This document shows positions 9,530 to 17,353 of a DNA stretch of 32,505 nt, piece by piece; positions within the stretch are counted from its first letter, which is position 1, and every line of letters begins with the position of its first letter. The notes beneath the pieces were generated by a model. It was not told the DNA's origin. It was given only the letters and a program-made list of their open reading frames with translations, and searched no databases. This DNA comes from Borrelia coriaceae (GTDB taxonomy: Bacteria > Spirochaetota > Spirochaetia > Borreliales > Borreliaceae): NCBI RefSeq assembly GCF_023035295.1, contig NZ_CP075095.1, forward strand, positions 1-32,505. Direction: 5' to 3'. The position numbers and the translations under genes are program-made.

Positions 9530-10087
9530 ATAAATTCCCCTTGCCATTACAAATGATGATACTAAACTAAATCTACTTTAACATAAATATTAAATTATAT
9601 AAGATATCAAATTATATAACTTATTAGATTATAATAAACCTTAATATATTATATTATAATAATACGCTTAAGATTACTAACATTATATTGATTCTTAACC
9701 ATGAGAAAATAAAAACCTAAAATTTTGCCAAAATAAAAAATATCTAATAAACGAATTTAATGATATAGGAATTGACAATTTCAAGATAAAAACAACAAAA
9801 CTATCAAGCTAACATATACATAAAATTCTTAACTTCAATTTAAAAGAACATAAGTTAGGAATACAAAACATATTCTCACAATGCTAAGAAATATAACTAT
9901 CAGATATAACTAAACTTTTAAAAAATAGATAATACAATAACTTATCAATACAGATAAAGACAAGGCTAAATAAAGGGACTAATAAATATTCAATAACAAT
10001 ATAAATAAAACATTAAATAATCAAAACAAAAAGTGTTCTCAAAAAAGAGAAAAAATAAAATTTAATAAAAAAACTAAAAAACATCAC
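9530..10087. other. A-rich noncoding stretch
   Basis: About 560 bases of A/T-rich sequence with no convincing open frame, repeat or RNA gene. It lies between the 5' end of the lipoprotein gene and the terminator of the permease, so promoter elements of the lipoprotein are expected near 9550-9600. Confidence 0.4.
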
Positions 10088-10119
10088 TTTACTCTATTGG
10101 CTTCTAACAATAGAGTAAA
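10088..10119 (-). terminator. Intrinsic terminator of the purine permease gene
   Basis: A perfect 12-bp stem (TTTACTCTATTG and its complement) with an 8-base loop lies five bases beyond the permease stop. On the minus strand it is followed by a T-rich tract (GTGATGTTTTTTAGTTTTTT). Stem, position and T-run all fit. Confidence 0.85.
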
Positions 10120-10123
10120 CAAC

Positions 10124-11479
10124 TTAATGAGAAAATATTAATTTTAAAATAAAAATAAAAAATAATAAAAGTATTGCGGGAGAAATTTTTATATTTTCTT
10201 TGATGCACACAATATGCAATATATTTATAACCACATAAAAAATTATCCCAATTCCTATTCCTGCAGCTATACTATAAGTCAAAGGAATCAAAAACAATAC
10301 CAAAAAACTAGGAATACCCTCTCTCATATTTGAAAAATCTATATTCTTTATTTCTTTACACATAAAAAATCCCACGTATATTAAAGCAGCTGATGTTGCA
10401 CTAGCAGGAACAGCAATAAACAAAGGTGCAAAGAATACTGCCAATAAAAACAAACTACCTGTTACAATTGATGTAAGCCCTGTCCGTCCACCCTCAGCAA
10501 TACCTGTTGAACTCTCAACATAAGTAGTTACAGGAGATACACCCATAACTGCTCCAAAAGTAGTAGCAATAGCATCAACTAATAATATTTTACTAGCCTT
10601 ACGTATCTTACCTTGCTCGTTAACCAAATCTCCCTTTGAAGCAACGCCTAGCAAAGTTCCAACAGTATCAAATAAATCATTAAACAATAAAATCAATACT
10701 ATAAAAATAAAATTCCAAAAATTTTCATCTAACATATAAGAAAAGCTCAACTTATTAAATACAGGTGCTAGTGACTCATATCGTAAAACACCATCCGGTA
10801 ATCTAATTCCTACACTAGCAGCAGATTCGCTATCAAAGCAAGCATAACACCATGCTATTATAGTAGTTATACAAATTGATAACAATATACTTCCCCTAAT
10901 CATTTTAAGTTCAAAAATAAATATGGAAATAATCCCTAATAATGTAAGTAAAACCTTTAAGCTCATAAGATTTCCAAGACCAACTAATGTAGCCTCATTC
11001 TTAACAATGACTTCCCCATTTACAAAACCAATAAAGGCAATAAATAACCCTATCCCAACAGTAATAGAGCACCTTAAATTCATTGGTATAGCATTTACAA
11101 TTTCCTCACGTGCTCTAGATAAAGATAAAATGATAAAAATAATGCCTTCAACAAAAACTGCACCTAAAGCAACTTCCCAAGGTATATTCATACCTTTAAC
11201 AACAGAAAATGCAAAAAAAGCATTCATACCCATTCCAGAAGCCAATGCTAAAGGAGTATTAGTAAAAACACCCATAAAAATAGTCGCAAATCCAGCTGTC
11301 AAGCATGTTGCTGTTACTAATGCTCCCACAGGCATTCCTGCACTAGAGAGTATATAAGGATTAACAATAATTATGTATGCCATGCTTAAAAATGTTGTAA
11401 GTCCAGCTATAATCTCTGTCTTATAATCAAGACTATTATTCTTAATCTGCGACATTAATGTCATTTCATCTTTAGCCAA
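10124..11479 (-). CDS. NCS2/AzgA-type purine permease (hypoxanthine/guanine/adenine)
   Basis: A 451-residue inner-membrane transporter with some 12-14 hydrophobic segments. Family signatures are GMGMNAFFAFSVV near residue 80 and GVSPVTTYVESSTGIAEGGRTGLTS near 310-335, typical of the AzgA-like branch of the xanthine/uracil permeases. It should import hypoxanthine, adenine or guanine by proton symport. The start is TTG at 11479: GGAGG lies eight bases upstream, whereas the first ATG, five codons in, has no ribosome site. Lyme Borrelia cp26 carries two adjacent paralogues at this place, as I recall; only one is here. It has its own strong terminator. With GuaB and GuaA it forms the purine salvage route. 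Substrate preference cannot be read from sequence. Confidence 0.94.
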   Translation of the reverse strand: MAKDEMTLMSQIKNNSLDYKTEIIAGLTTFLSMAYIIIVNPYILSSAGMPVGALVTATCLTAGFATIFMGVFTNTPLALASGMGMNAFFAFSVVKGMNIPWEVALGAVFVEGIIFIILSLSRAREEIVNAIPMNLRCSITVGIGLFIAFIGFVNGEVIVKNEATLVGLGNLMSLKVLLTLLGIISIFIFELKMIRGSILLSICITTIIAWCYACFDSESAASVGIRLPDGVLRYESLAPVFNKLSFSYMLDENFWNFIFIVLILLFNDLFDTVGTLLGVASKGDLVNEQGKIRKASKILLVDAIATTFGAVMGVSPVTTYVESSTGIAEGGRTGLTSIVTGSLFLLAVFFAPLFIAVPASATSAALIYVGFFMCKEIKNIDFSNMREGIPSFLVLFLIPLTYSIAAGIGIGIIFYVVINILHIVCIKENIKISPAILLLFFIFILKLIFSH

Positions 11480-11767
11480 AAGTAATTCCTCCTTTCAAAC
11501 AATTCTTATTCTATAAAGAAAAACAAAGTTAATACCATTGCTACCAATAATTAATCCCAAAATTATGAAATACAGAAAATGATATATACAAAAATGTATA
11601 CCGAATTAAACATATTGCTATTAACTGAATCAAACTATATCCATTTAAAATCCATATTTATATTTAAAAGTTACAAAAATAAATTTTTATCGCTTTGATT
11701 AATCTCAAAAAATTCACCAAAAAACAAAAAAAGTAGCAACAATCAAAATAAAAGTGCAAAATATATT

Positions 11768-12229
11768 TCAGTTAATATTATTATTTTGAATAAAAATATC
11801 TTCACTATCTGGCAAATGTGAGAAAACAATGCTCTTGAGAACCTTACCAGCAGTGTTTACAATAAAAAATTTTCTAGTCTCAACAAGTTCTAAATATGCT
11901 TTTAAAGCAATATCTCTACCCACACTAAAAAAAGTTTGAATATATTCATCGCCAATTCTTCTATAACTCCCAAGCAAAAATGAAGCCACTATATCATTAC
12001 CACATTGCAAAAACAATGGTTCCTTATATCTCAAATTGTATTTTCCAGAAATAGTAAAATAATGCCTTAGTGAAACTTTATTTTTATCAAATATCAATCT
12101 AATATACTTTGAATTCCCAATTAACCTCTCAAGATTCTCCATCTTATTTCTCACCTCAATGGTTGAACAAGCAAACATCAAGAAAAGAAAACAACAAAAA
12201 ATAACATACCTATTAAAAAATCTCGACAT
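11768..12229 (-). CDS. Small lipoprotein, function unknown
   Basis: A predicted lipoprotein of about 153 residues. The signal peptide MSRFFNRYVIFCCFLFLMFAC ends in a lipobox with Cys21. An adjacent TTG at 12232 could also start it. No good ribosome site is seen, and it follows the next lipoprotein gene by some 30 bases, so expression may depend on that transcript. The mature part contains KNKVSLRHYFTISGKYNLRY and shows no motif I recognise. It is probably a beta-rich exported protein conserved at this position in cp26-type plasmids, but that rests on gene order only. Confidence 0.75.
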   Translation of the reverse strand: MSRFFNRYVIFCCFLFLMFACSTIEVRNKMENLERLIGNSKYIRLIFDKNKVSLRHYFTISGKYNLRYKEPLFLQCGNDIVASFLLGSYRRIGDEYIQTFFSVGRDIALKAYLELVETRKFFIVNTAGKVLKSIVFSHLPDSEDIFIQNNNIN

Positions 12230-12262
12230 CAACTTACTAAAAACCCTTACACAATATAAATA

Positions 12263-12769
12263 CTATAAAATATTATTCTCAAGTGCATATTTTAAAGTAT
12301 CTCGAGTACTCTCAAAGTCAACATCAATAAAGCTAGCATCATATTTAAAAGTTTCTCTAGTCCACACTTGATAAGAATTATCATTCAAAACAAAAGACAA
12401 ACTCTTGGAAGGGTTAAGAGCCGTTAAGATAAGATCAGCATTGTTTCTATCAATAGAAATATACAAAAATCTAAAATTTCCAATACCAACTACTTTAGAA
12501 ATATTAACATTACCAATATAATTATCATCTTGAATTAATTTTAAATAACCGCTATCAAAATTTAATTTCGAATCCAAAACGACATTAAAAAACACAGAAA
12601 AATTATTAGTCGACTTATCTCTCTTTATATAAATTTGACTATTTGGATAAAAATAAAGAAAATAGTTAGCCCTTTCAATCTTGTCAAATTTCTCATCTAG
12701 CAATTCATATACCTTTAATGTCTTACATGAAAAAAAAAACAAGACAAATAAGAAAAAACTATATCTCAT
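12263..12769 (-). CDS. Small lipoprotein, function unknown
   Basis: A 168-residue predicted lipoprotein: MRYSFFLFVLFFFSC gives a very short signal peptide with Cys15. The mature part is rich in Tyr, Phe and Asn (ANYFLYFYPNSQIYIKRDKS) and alternates in a way that suggests beta strands. No catalytic motif is seen. Two overlapping TATAAT boxes lie 6 and 11 bases before the ATG and no Shine-Dalgarno sequence is present, so the mRNA may be leaderless. It leads a two-gene unit with the lipoprotein gene ending at 11768. It is divergent from the ImmA/IrrE-like gene, with only 46 bases between the start codons. Confidence 0.78.
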   Translation of the reverse strand: MRYSFFLFVLFFFSCKTLKVYELLDEKFDKIERANYFLYFYPNSQIYIKRDKSTNNFSVFFNVVLDSKLNFDSGYLKLIQDDNYIGNVNISKVVGIGNFRFLYISIDRNNADLILTALNPSKSLSFVLNDNSYQVWTRETFKYDASFIDVDFESTRDTLKYALENNIL

Positions 12770-12775
12770 AATGCA

Positions 12776-12786
12776 ATTATATTATA
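12776..12786 (-). promoter_or_regulatory. Tandem -10 boxes for the 12263-12769 gene
   Basis: On the minus strand two TATAAT hexamers overlap by one base, at 12786-12781 and 12781-12776. They end 6-11 bases before the ATG at 12769, which would place transcription starts at or beside the start codon. No strong -35 is evident. Confidence 0.5.
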
Positions 12787-12815
12787 CAATATTAAAAGGA
12801 GAATGTTTATATTGA

Positions 12816-13508
12816 ATGAAATCCAATAATTTTAGCACATATATTAAAGCCCCTTATATTTACTCTGATTATATAATCTCAAAATATGCTGTACTACTCA
12901 TTCCAGTACCAATAATAAAGATTGCAATAGGAGAAGGCCTTAAAATATTTGAAATTGCATTCGAAGACAAATACAAAAATTTTGCAGGCTACATTAAACC
13001 AAATAAAAAGACTATATATATAAACGAAACAATGAATCTAGAAAACAAAAGATTTGCAATAGCACAACAACTTGGTCATTATTTAATGCATAAATATCAA
13101 GTGTTTAATCCATCAAAGAGAACAGATACTGTTAATACTCAAGATAACCACATGAAAATAGAAGCCAATATATTTGCAACAAATTTATTAATACCAACTA
13201 CTACTTTAAAACTAAAAGTATTACAATATAAATCAATCAAATATCCACAAAAAGTGATGGCAAAAGAATTTCAAGTATCTGAAAACATAATACACTTTAA
13301 ATTAAGTATGCTTAATGAGATCCACAAGCTTGAGAAAACAAACAAAATACAAAAAAAACTAAAAGTTAAGCAAATAGACAAAGCAAGAGCTAAAGAGCTT
13401 TTACTTCAAAACATAGATAAGTTAAAAGAATCAATAGCTATTGATTTAGAGAAAAGAGAAATTACAAGGAAAGAAAGCATAAAAAAAATCTTCGAAGAAC
13501 TTGAATAA
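12816..13508 (+). CDS. ImmA/IrrE-like protein with degraded metallopeptidase motif
   Basis: A 230-residue protein with the fold signature of the ImmA/IrrE (COG2856) metallopeptidases: a strand KKTIYIN, then NKRFAIAQQLGHYLMH (78-92), then EANIFATNLLIP (116-127), the family's EANxFAxxLLxP. In active members the helix reads HExxH; here it is Gln84-Gln85-Leu-Gly-His88, so the first zinc ligand and the catalytic Glu are both Gln. His88 and Glu116 remain. The C-terminal 60 residues are Lys-rich and helical. Relatives cleave XRE-type repressors of mobile elements, but no repressor gene lies nearby. It may be a binding-only remnant or a regulator. AAGGAG is present, about 13 bases from the ATG, longer than usual. 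It converges with the lipoprotein gene at 13514. Confidence 0.8.
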   Translation: MKSNNFSTYIKAPYIYSDYIISKYAVLLIPVPIIKIAIGEGLKIFEIAFEDKYKNFAGYIKPNKKTIYINETMNLENKRFAIAQQLGHYLMHKYQVFNPSKRTDTVNTQDNHMKIEANIFATNLLIPTTTLKLKVLQYKSIKYPQKVMAKEFQVSENIIHFKLSMLNEIHKLEKTNKIQKKLKVKQIDKARAKELLLQNIDKLKESIAIDLEKREITRKESIKKIFEELE

Positions 13509-13513
13509 ATAAA

Positions 13514-14080
13514 TTACTCATTAGAAAAGCTTTTAAGCATATTTTCCAACTTTCGTTTAGCAACACTTAAAGATTTTTTATCTTGAATAATCATATCGAA
13601 AAAGATCTTTTTAAGCACAATCCAAGATTTATTATCCATATATACTCTTGAAAAAGGAAATTTTATCCTTAAAGGAAATTTTTCTTTAATATTATGCTTA
13701 TCTAAATACTTCAAGACTTCTGTTTTAAAAGACAAACCCTGAACTATGCTATATGCTAAGATGATTTTATATAATCTCTTATTATATAAATAAAGATGCT
13801 TAATATATTCAATATTATCATTATAACTAGGCTCAGAAATATAAACTTCATTCTCTTGATTTCCTTCTAAAATATCAAAACTATGCTCAGAAGAGTCACT
13901 TAAATCTGTATACTTTCTTAGATCAGAATTTGAAATCTTAAGTTTAGGATATAACATTAAAGCCTTTAAAGCTATAAGATCCATAGTAGCTTCCTTTTCA
14001 GATTCATCTAATAAAAATGTGGAACAACTTAACAAAAATAAAAAAATGAAAAATACACAAGAATCTAAAAATACACGCAT
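13514..14080 (-). CDS. Lipoprotein, function unknown
   Basis: A 188-residue predicted lipoprotein; MRVFLDSCVFFIFLFLLSC gives Cys19 as the lipidation site. The mature part is helical and basic towards the end (KKSLSVAKRKLENMLKS), with no motif I recognise. No ribosome site precedes the ATG; a TATAAT ends 11 bases upstream, so the leader may be only a few bases. Its stop is five bases from that of the convergent ImmA-like gene. It is divergent from the ankyrin gene at 14174. Confidence 0.78.
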   Translation of the reverse strand: MRVFLDSCVFFIFLFLLSCSTFLLDESEKEATMDLIALKALMLYPKLKISNSDLRKYTDLSDSSEHSFDILEGNQENEVYISEPSYNDNIEYIKHLYLYNKRLYKIILAYSIVQGLSFKTEVLKYLDKHNIKEKFPLRIKFPFSRVYMDNKSWIVLKKIFFDMIIQDKKSLSVAKRKLENMLKSFSNE

Positions 14081-14091
14081 ATAACAATTTG

Positions 14092-14097
14092 ATTATA
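14092..14097 (-). promoter_or_regulatory. -10 box of the 13514-14080 lipoprotein gene
   Basis: TATAAT on the minus strand, ending 11 bases before the ATG at 14080. Transcription would start about five bases before the start codon, leaving no room for a ribosome site. The -35 region is not convincing. Confidence 0.45.
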
Positions 14098-14136
14098 CTT
14101 TCTCACACAAACAAAGTAAATAAAATAGATCTGTTT

Positions 14137-14145
14137 TGATATAAT
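14137..14145 (+). promoter_or_regulatory. Extended -10 promoter of the ankyrin gene
   Basis: TGATATAAT is a perfect extended -10 element, 28 bases upstream of the ATG at 14174, with AAAGGAAA between as ribosome site. The -35 region is weak, as is common with extended -10 promoters. Confidence 0.6.
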
Positions 14146-14173
14146 ATATAAAAATTAACCTAAAGGAAATCAA

Positions 14174-15421
14174 ATGAGTTATTATGCATTAAGCAAAACA
14201 TTTATGTACCTTGGATATATTATTATAGGAATTATATCTTTCACTATTTTTAACAAAAATTTAAGAATCAAGCTCAAGAACAAAATGAAAAAGTTTAATT
14301 CTTTATACTACTTAACACTATTTATTCTTTTTATCATGATTTCTAATTTTTCTCATTATTTCTCAGAAAAACAACTATTAGAAGATTTCCAAGCATTCAA
14401 AGAAGATTTCATTGAAATACACAAAATTAATTCAACATTTTTACAAAAATATATTTCAAGATTACAAGAACCAATAAAAATGGAAGTAATGTCAAAACTA
14501 ACACCAATAAATACCATATTTAATGCTAGTTTTGAAAAATATTCAGAAAATATAAACAAACCATTAGATGAGATCGTAAAAAATTATAATGCATATATTA
14601 AAGCAATGAACACAGCAATCAAAGACAAAATTGCAGCATTAGAAGAAGAAATTTCGCCAATGTATAACAAATATAAATTACCCAGTGTAGATAATAAAAT
14701 ATCAGACATAAGTGTTGACAAGTATGGCAATATCATTCCAATACTTAAAGACTCAAAAGGTCAAATAACTGACTTACTATTTTACGATCAAAACTATAAT
14801 TTAGTTCCATTCAAAGAACATCAAAACCACGAAGTCAAATTCGAGATCATTAAAGATGATAATAATTATTTCAAAGAACTACTAAATGTTTATTATATTA
14901 ATTCAGATAAGATTAAAATTGCCATTGATTATTATAAAAATAATATTGACACGATACCCTATTATATAGACTTAAAAGAAAACAAAAATACTTTTTTAAA
15001 AAGTATTAAAATTAAAGACAAATATCAAATATACATTGAAGAAAAACGCAAACTAAAAGCATTAGTAAGCAATGATAACATAGACAAGGTTAAAGTCTTT
15101 TTAGCACAAAAGTCAAACAGTTTTTCATTAAATACAATATTTTCTGATGGAAATCCTATATTAATTCATGCAATAAAATCAAAATCCAAGAATATAATAA
15201 ATTATGCAATGTCAAAAGATTGCAACATCAACTTAACAAATCAAGAAGGCAAAACCGCTCTTCACAATGCCATAATTATCGGATATGACATCAATTTCAT
15301 CAAATCGCTTATAGAAAAAGGAGCAAATCCATACATACGAGACTTAAATAAAAAGCTACCATTAGATTATGCTCCCAAAGACAGTGAAATTTATAACTAC
15401 CTAACCACCATTACAACATAA
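14174..15421 (+). CDS. Membrane-anchored ankyrin-repeat protein
   Basis: A 415-residue protein. Two hydrophobic segments near the N-terminus (about 10-26 and 43-60) anchor it in the inner membrane. A helical stretch follows (KINSTFLQKYISRLQEPIKM; about 80-165, likely coiled coil), then a central region with DKYGNIIPILKDSKGQ. The C-terminus has ankyrin repeats: NPILIHAIKSKSKNIINYA, then GKTALHNAIIIGYD and KSLIEKGANPYIRDLNKKLP (about 325-405), with the characteristic TALHxA and GANP motifs. Ankyrin repeats bind other proteins; the partner is unknown. The start is supported by an extended -10 promoter and AAAGGAAA. It precedes the PTS genes in the same direction, but the large palindrome after it suggests separate control. 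Confidence 0.85.
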   Translation: MSYYALSKTFMYLGYIIIGIISFTIFNKNLRIKLKNKMKKFNSLYYLTLFILFIMISNFSHYFSEKQLLEDFQAFKEDFIEIHKINSTFLQKYISRLQEPIKMEVMSKLTPINTIFNASFEKYSENINKPLDEIVKNYNAYIKAMNTAIKDKIAALEEEISPMYNKYKLPSVDNKISDISVDKYGNIIPILKDSKGQITDLLFYDQNYNLVPFKEHQNHEVKFEIIKDDNNYFKELLNVYYINSDKIKIAIDYYKNNIDTIPYYIDLKENKNTFLKSIKIKDKYQIYIEEKRKLKALVSNDNIDKVKVFLAQKSNSFSLNTIFSDGNPILIHAIKSKSKNIINYAMSKDCNINLTNQEGKTALHNAIIIGYDINFIKSLIEKGANPYIRDLNKKLPLDYAPKDSEIYNYLTTITT

Positions 15422-15472
15422 ACAATGTTAGTAACTTCATAAATGTAATCAAGATAATTAATTATTATTGTT

Positions 15473-15521
15473 TTAAATATAGTATATATTAATTAAATTA
15501 ATTAATATATACTATATTTAA
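15473..15521. promoter_or_regulatory. 49-bp perfect palindrome upstream of the first PTS gene
   Basis: Two perfectly complementary 24-base arms (15473-15496 and 15498-15521) flank a single A. The inner arm sequence starts TTAATTAATATATACTA. The palindrome ends 25 bases before the PTS ATG and 8 bases before the ACGAGGAG ribosome site. In DNA it could be an operator for a dimeric regulator; in RNA it would be a strong hairpin in the 5' leader or the terminator of the ankyrin gene. Confidence 0.75.
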
Positions 15522-15546
15522 CAAGTGAGTACGAGGAGCATTTATT

Positions 15547-17184
15547 ATGACTACCACTGTAAACAAATTTGCCATTTTACAAAAAATCGGTAAGGCTTTC
15601 ATGTTGCCAATAGCCCTCCTGCCAGCAGCAGGACTTTTACTAGGAATTGGTGGCGCATTTACCAACGAAACAATGATTCAAACTTACAGACTTGAAAATA
15701 CTCTGGGACAAGGAACCCTGCTAAACATTATCCTATCGGTCATGAGAGATACTGGTGGTGTAGTATTTGAAAATTTACCGCTAATATTCTCATTAGGAAT
15801 TGCCATTGGTCTTGCCAATGTAGAAAAAGGTTCTGCTGGACTTGCAGGAGGAATTGGATTTTTAATTATGCATAAAGCCATAAGCAGTACTCTCGCAATC
15901 CAAGGAATAACTGCTGAAACAGTCAATCCTGAATATTTAATGACAACAGGATTTACTGAAGCACAAGCTGTTGCAAAATCATTTGAATATACAAATGTGC
16001 TTGGCATACATACCCTCCAGATAGGAGTACTTGGGGGTATGATCTCAGGGTTCATTGCCGCACATCTCCACAACAAGTATTACGACATTAAACTACCTCA
16101 GTTTCTAGCGTTCTTTGGAGGAACAAGATTCGTCCCAATAGTTACAACCGGTACTATGTTAATTATTGGTATAATACTCGTATTTATTTGGCCACCTATA
16201 CAAAGCATAATTGCAATGACAGGTCAAATTGTAGAAAAATCTGGTTACTTTGGTTCATTTTTATTTGGCATAATTGAAAGAGCATTAGTCCCAACAGGTC
16301 TTCATCATATATTCTACATGCCATTCTGGCAGACACCTTTAGGCGGAACAATGGAAATTCACGGAGAATTGATTTCAGGAGCACAAAAAATATTTTTTGC
16401 ACAACTTGCAGACCCAAATTTTTCAGGACACTTTGAAGTTACAAAAGGGACAAGATTTTGGGTTGGAAAATGGCCAGGACATGCATTTGGACTCCCCGGA
16501 GCAGCACTTGCCATGTGGTGGGTAGCAAAACCTGAACGCAAAAAAGAAATGGCAGCATTTCTTGGTTCTGTAGCATTCACATCATTCTTAACAGGCATAA
16601 CAGAACCTGTCGAATTCACATTCATTTTCGCAGCACCTATTTTATTCTTTGGTTTTAACGTCTTTATGTATGGCATGGGATTCGTATTGATGCATCTTTT
16701 AAATGTTGGGGTAGGAGTTACATTTGCAGATGGATTTATTGATTACCTTCTTTACGGAATACTTCAAGGGAATGAAAGAACAAGTTGGATAAATATATTC
16801 TACGTAGGAATACCTTATTTCTTTATATATTTCTTTGTCTTCAAATGGAGCATAGTCAAATTTGATTTCAAAACTCCAGGAAGAGAAGATGATGGAGTAA
16901 CTGCTACAAGAGCAAGCTCAAAAGAAATACTTGATAATTTAAAAGAAATTACAACCAAAACCATCACAGGCCTTGGAGGCGTTGGTAATATTAAATACCA
17001 CAGTGCATGCATTACAAAATTAAGAGTTGAGGTACATGACATGAATCTTGTCAAAAATAACGCTTACTTTAAAGAACTTGGTGCTAAAGGCATTATAAGG
17101 CAAGACAAAGGACTACAAATTATATTTGGCGTTGTATCAGATAATGTCAACACAGAACTAGAAAAAATAACAAAAGAATCATAA
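15547..17184 (+). CDS. ptsG: PTS glucose/maltose-type EIICB transporter
   Basis: A 545-residue EIICB permease of the glucose-maltose PTS family, which imports and phosphorylates its sugar in the inner membrane. The EIIC domain (about 1-430) starts FAILQKIGKAFMLPIALLPAAGLLLGIGG and contains GLHHIFYMPFWQT and TGITEPVEFTF. A linker KFDFKTPGRED leads to EIIB, with the phosphorylated Cys488 in YHSACITKLRVEV. There is no EIIA, so an EIIA encoded elsewhere must phosphorylate it. The start is supported by ACGAGGAG. It corresponds to the single PTS gene I recall at the end of cp26 (BBB29, also called malX-2). It is closely followed by a paralogue of the same architecture. Glucose is the likeliest sugar; maltose or glucosamine cannot be excluded. 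Confidence 0.93.
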   Translation: MTTTVNKFAILQKIGKAFMLPIALLPAAGLLLGIGGAFTNETMIQTYRLENTLGQGTLLNIILSVMRDTGGVVFENLPLIFSLGIAIGLANVEKGSAGLAGGIGFLIMHKAISSTLAIQGITAETVNPEYLMTTGFTEAQAVAKSFEYTNVLGIHTLQIGVLGGMISGFIAAHLHNKYYDIKLPQFLAFFGGTRFVPIVTTGTMLIIGIILVFIWPPIQSIIAMTGQIVEKSGYFGSFLFGIIERALVPTGLHHIFYMPFWQTPLGGTMEIHGELISGAQKIFFAQLADPNFSGHFEVTKGTRFWVGKWPGHAFGLPGAALAMWWVAKPERKKEMAAFLGSVAFTSFLTGITEPVEFTFIFAAPILFFGFNVFMYGMGFVLMHLLNVGVGVTFADGFIDYLLYGILQGNERTSWINIFYVGIPYFFIYFFVFKWSIVKFDFKTPGREDDGVTATRASSKEILDNLKEITTKTITGLGGVGNIKYHSACITKLRVEVHDMNLVKNNAYFKELGAKGIIRQDKGLQIIFGVVSDNVNTELEKITKES

Positions 17185-17205
17185 CCATCAAAAACAATAA
17201 CTTGT

Positions 17206-17230
17206 AAGGAATGGGCACCACCCATTCCTT
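17206..17230 (+). terminator. Hairpin after the first PTS gene
   Basis: A perfect 10-bp stem AAGGAATGGG/CCCATTCCTT with a 5-base loop lies 21 bases after the stop. It is GC-richer than its surroundings. The downstream tract (CTGAAACAATTTTGTCTTT) is only moderately T-rich, so it may be a terminator or a processing/stability hairpin between the paralogues. Confidence 0.65.
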
Positions 17231-17291
17231 CTGAAACAATTTTGTCTTTAAATTTATTTACAAGATTAACAAATATTGTTAATATATAACT

Positions 17292-17326
17292 AAATAATAT
17301 AATTAAAAATGTTAATTATATTATTT
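17292..17326. promoter_or_regulatory. Inverted repeat upstream of the second PTS gene
   Basis: Perfect 15-base arms (AAATAATATAATTAA at 17292-17306 and its complement at 17312-17326) flank a 5-base loop. It ends 27 bases before the ATG, almost the same spacing as the palindrome before the first PTS gene. The inner arm TTAATTA is shared. A common operator or leader hairpin is plausible. Confidence 0.65.
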
Positions 17327-17353
17327 TAACAACTATTCAAGGGGGAGAATATT

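Noticed and set aside
15473..15521. Could the long palindrome be a replicated telomere or fusion junction?
   Set aside because: It has an odd length with a central base, and the TAGTA-like box points the wrong way relative to the axis; ResT substrates are even palindromes with TTAGTA reading outward. A regulatory or RNA role fits better.
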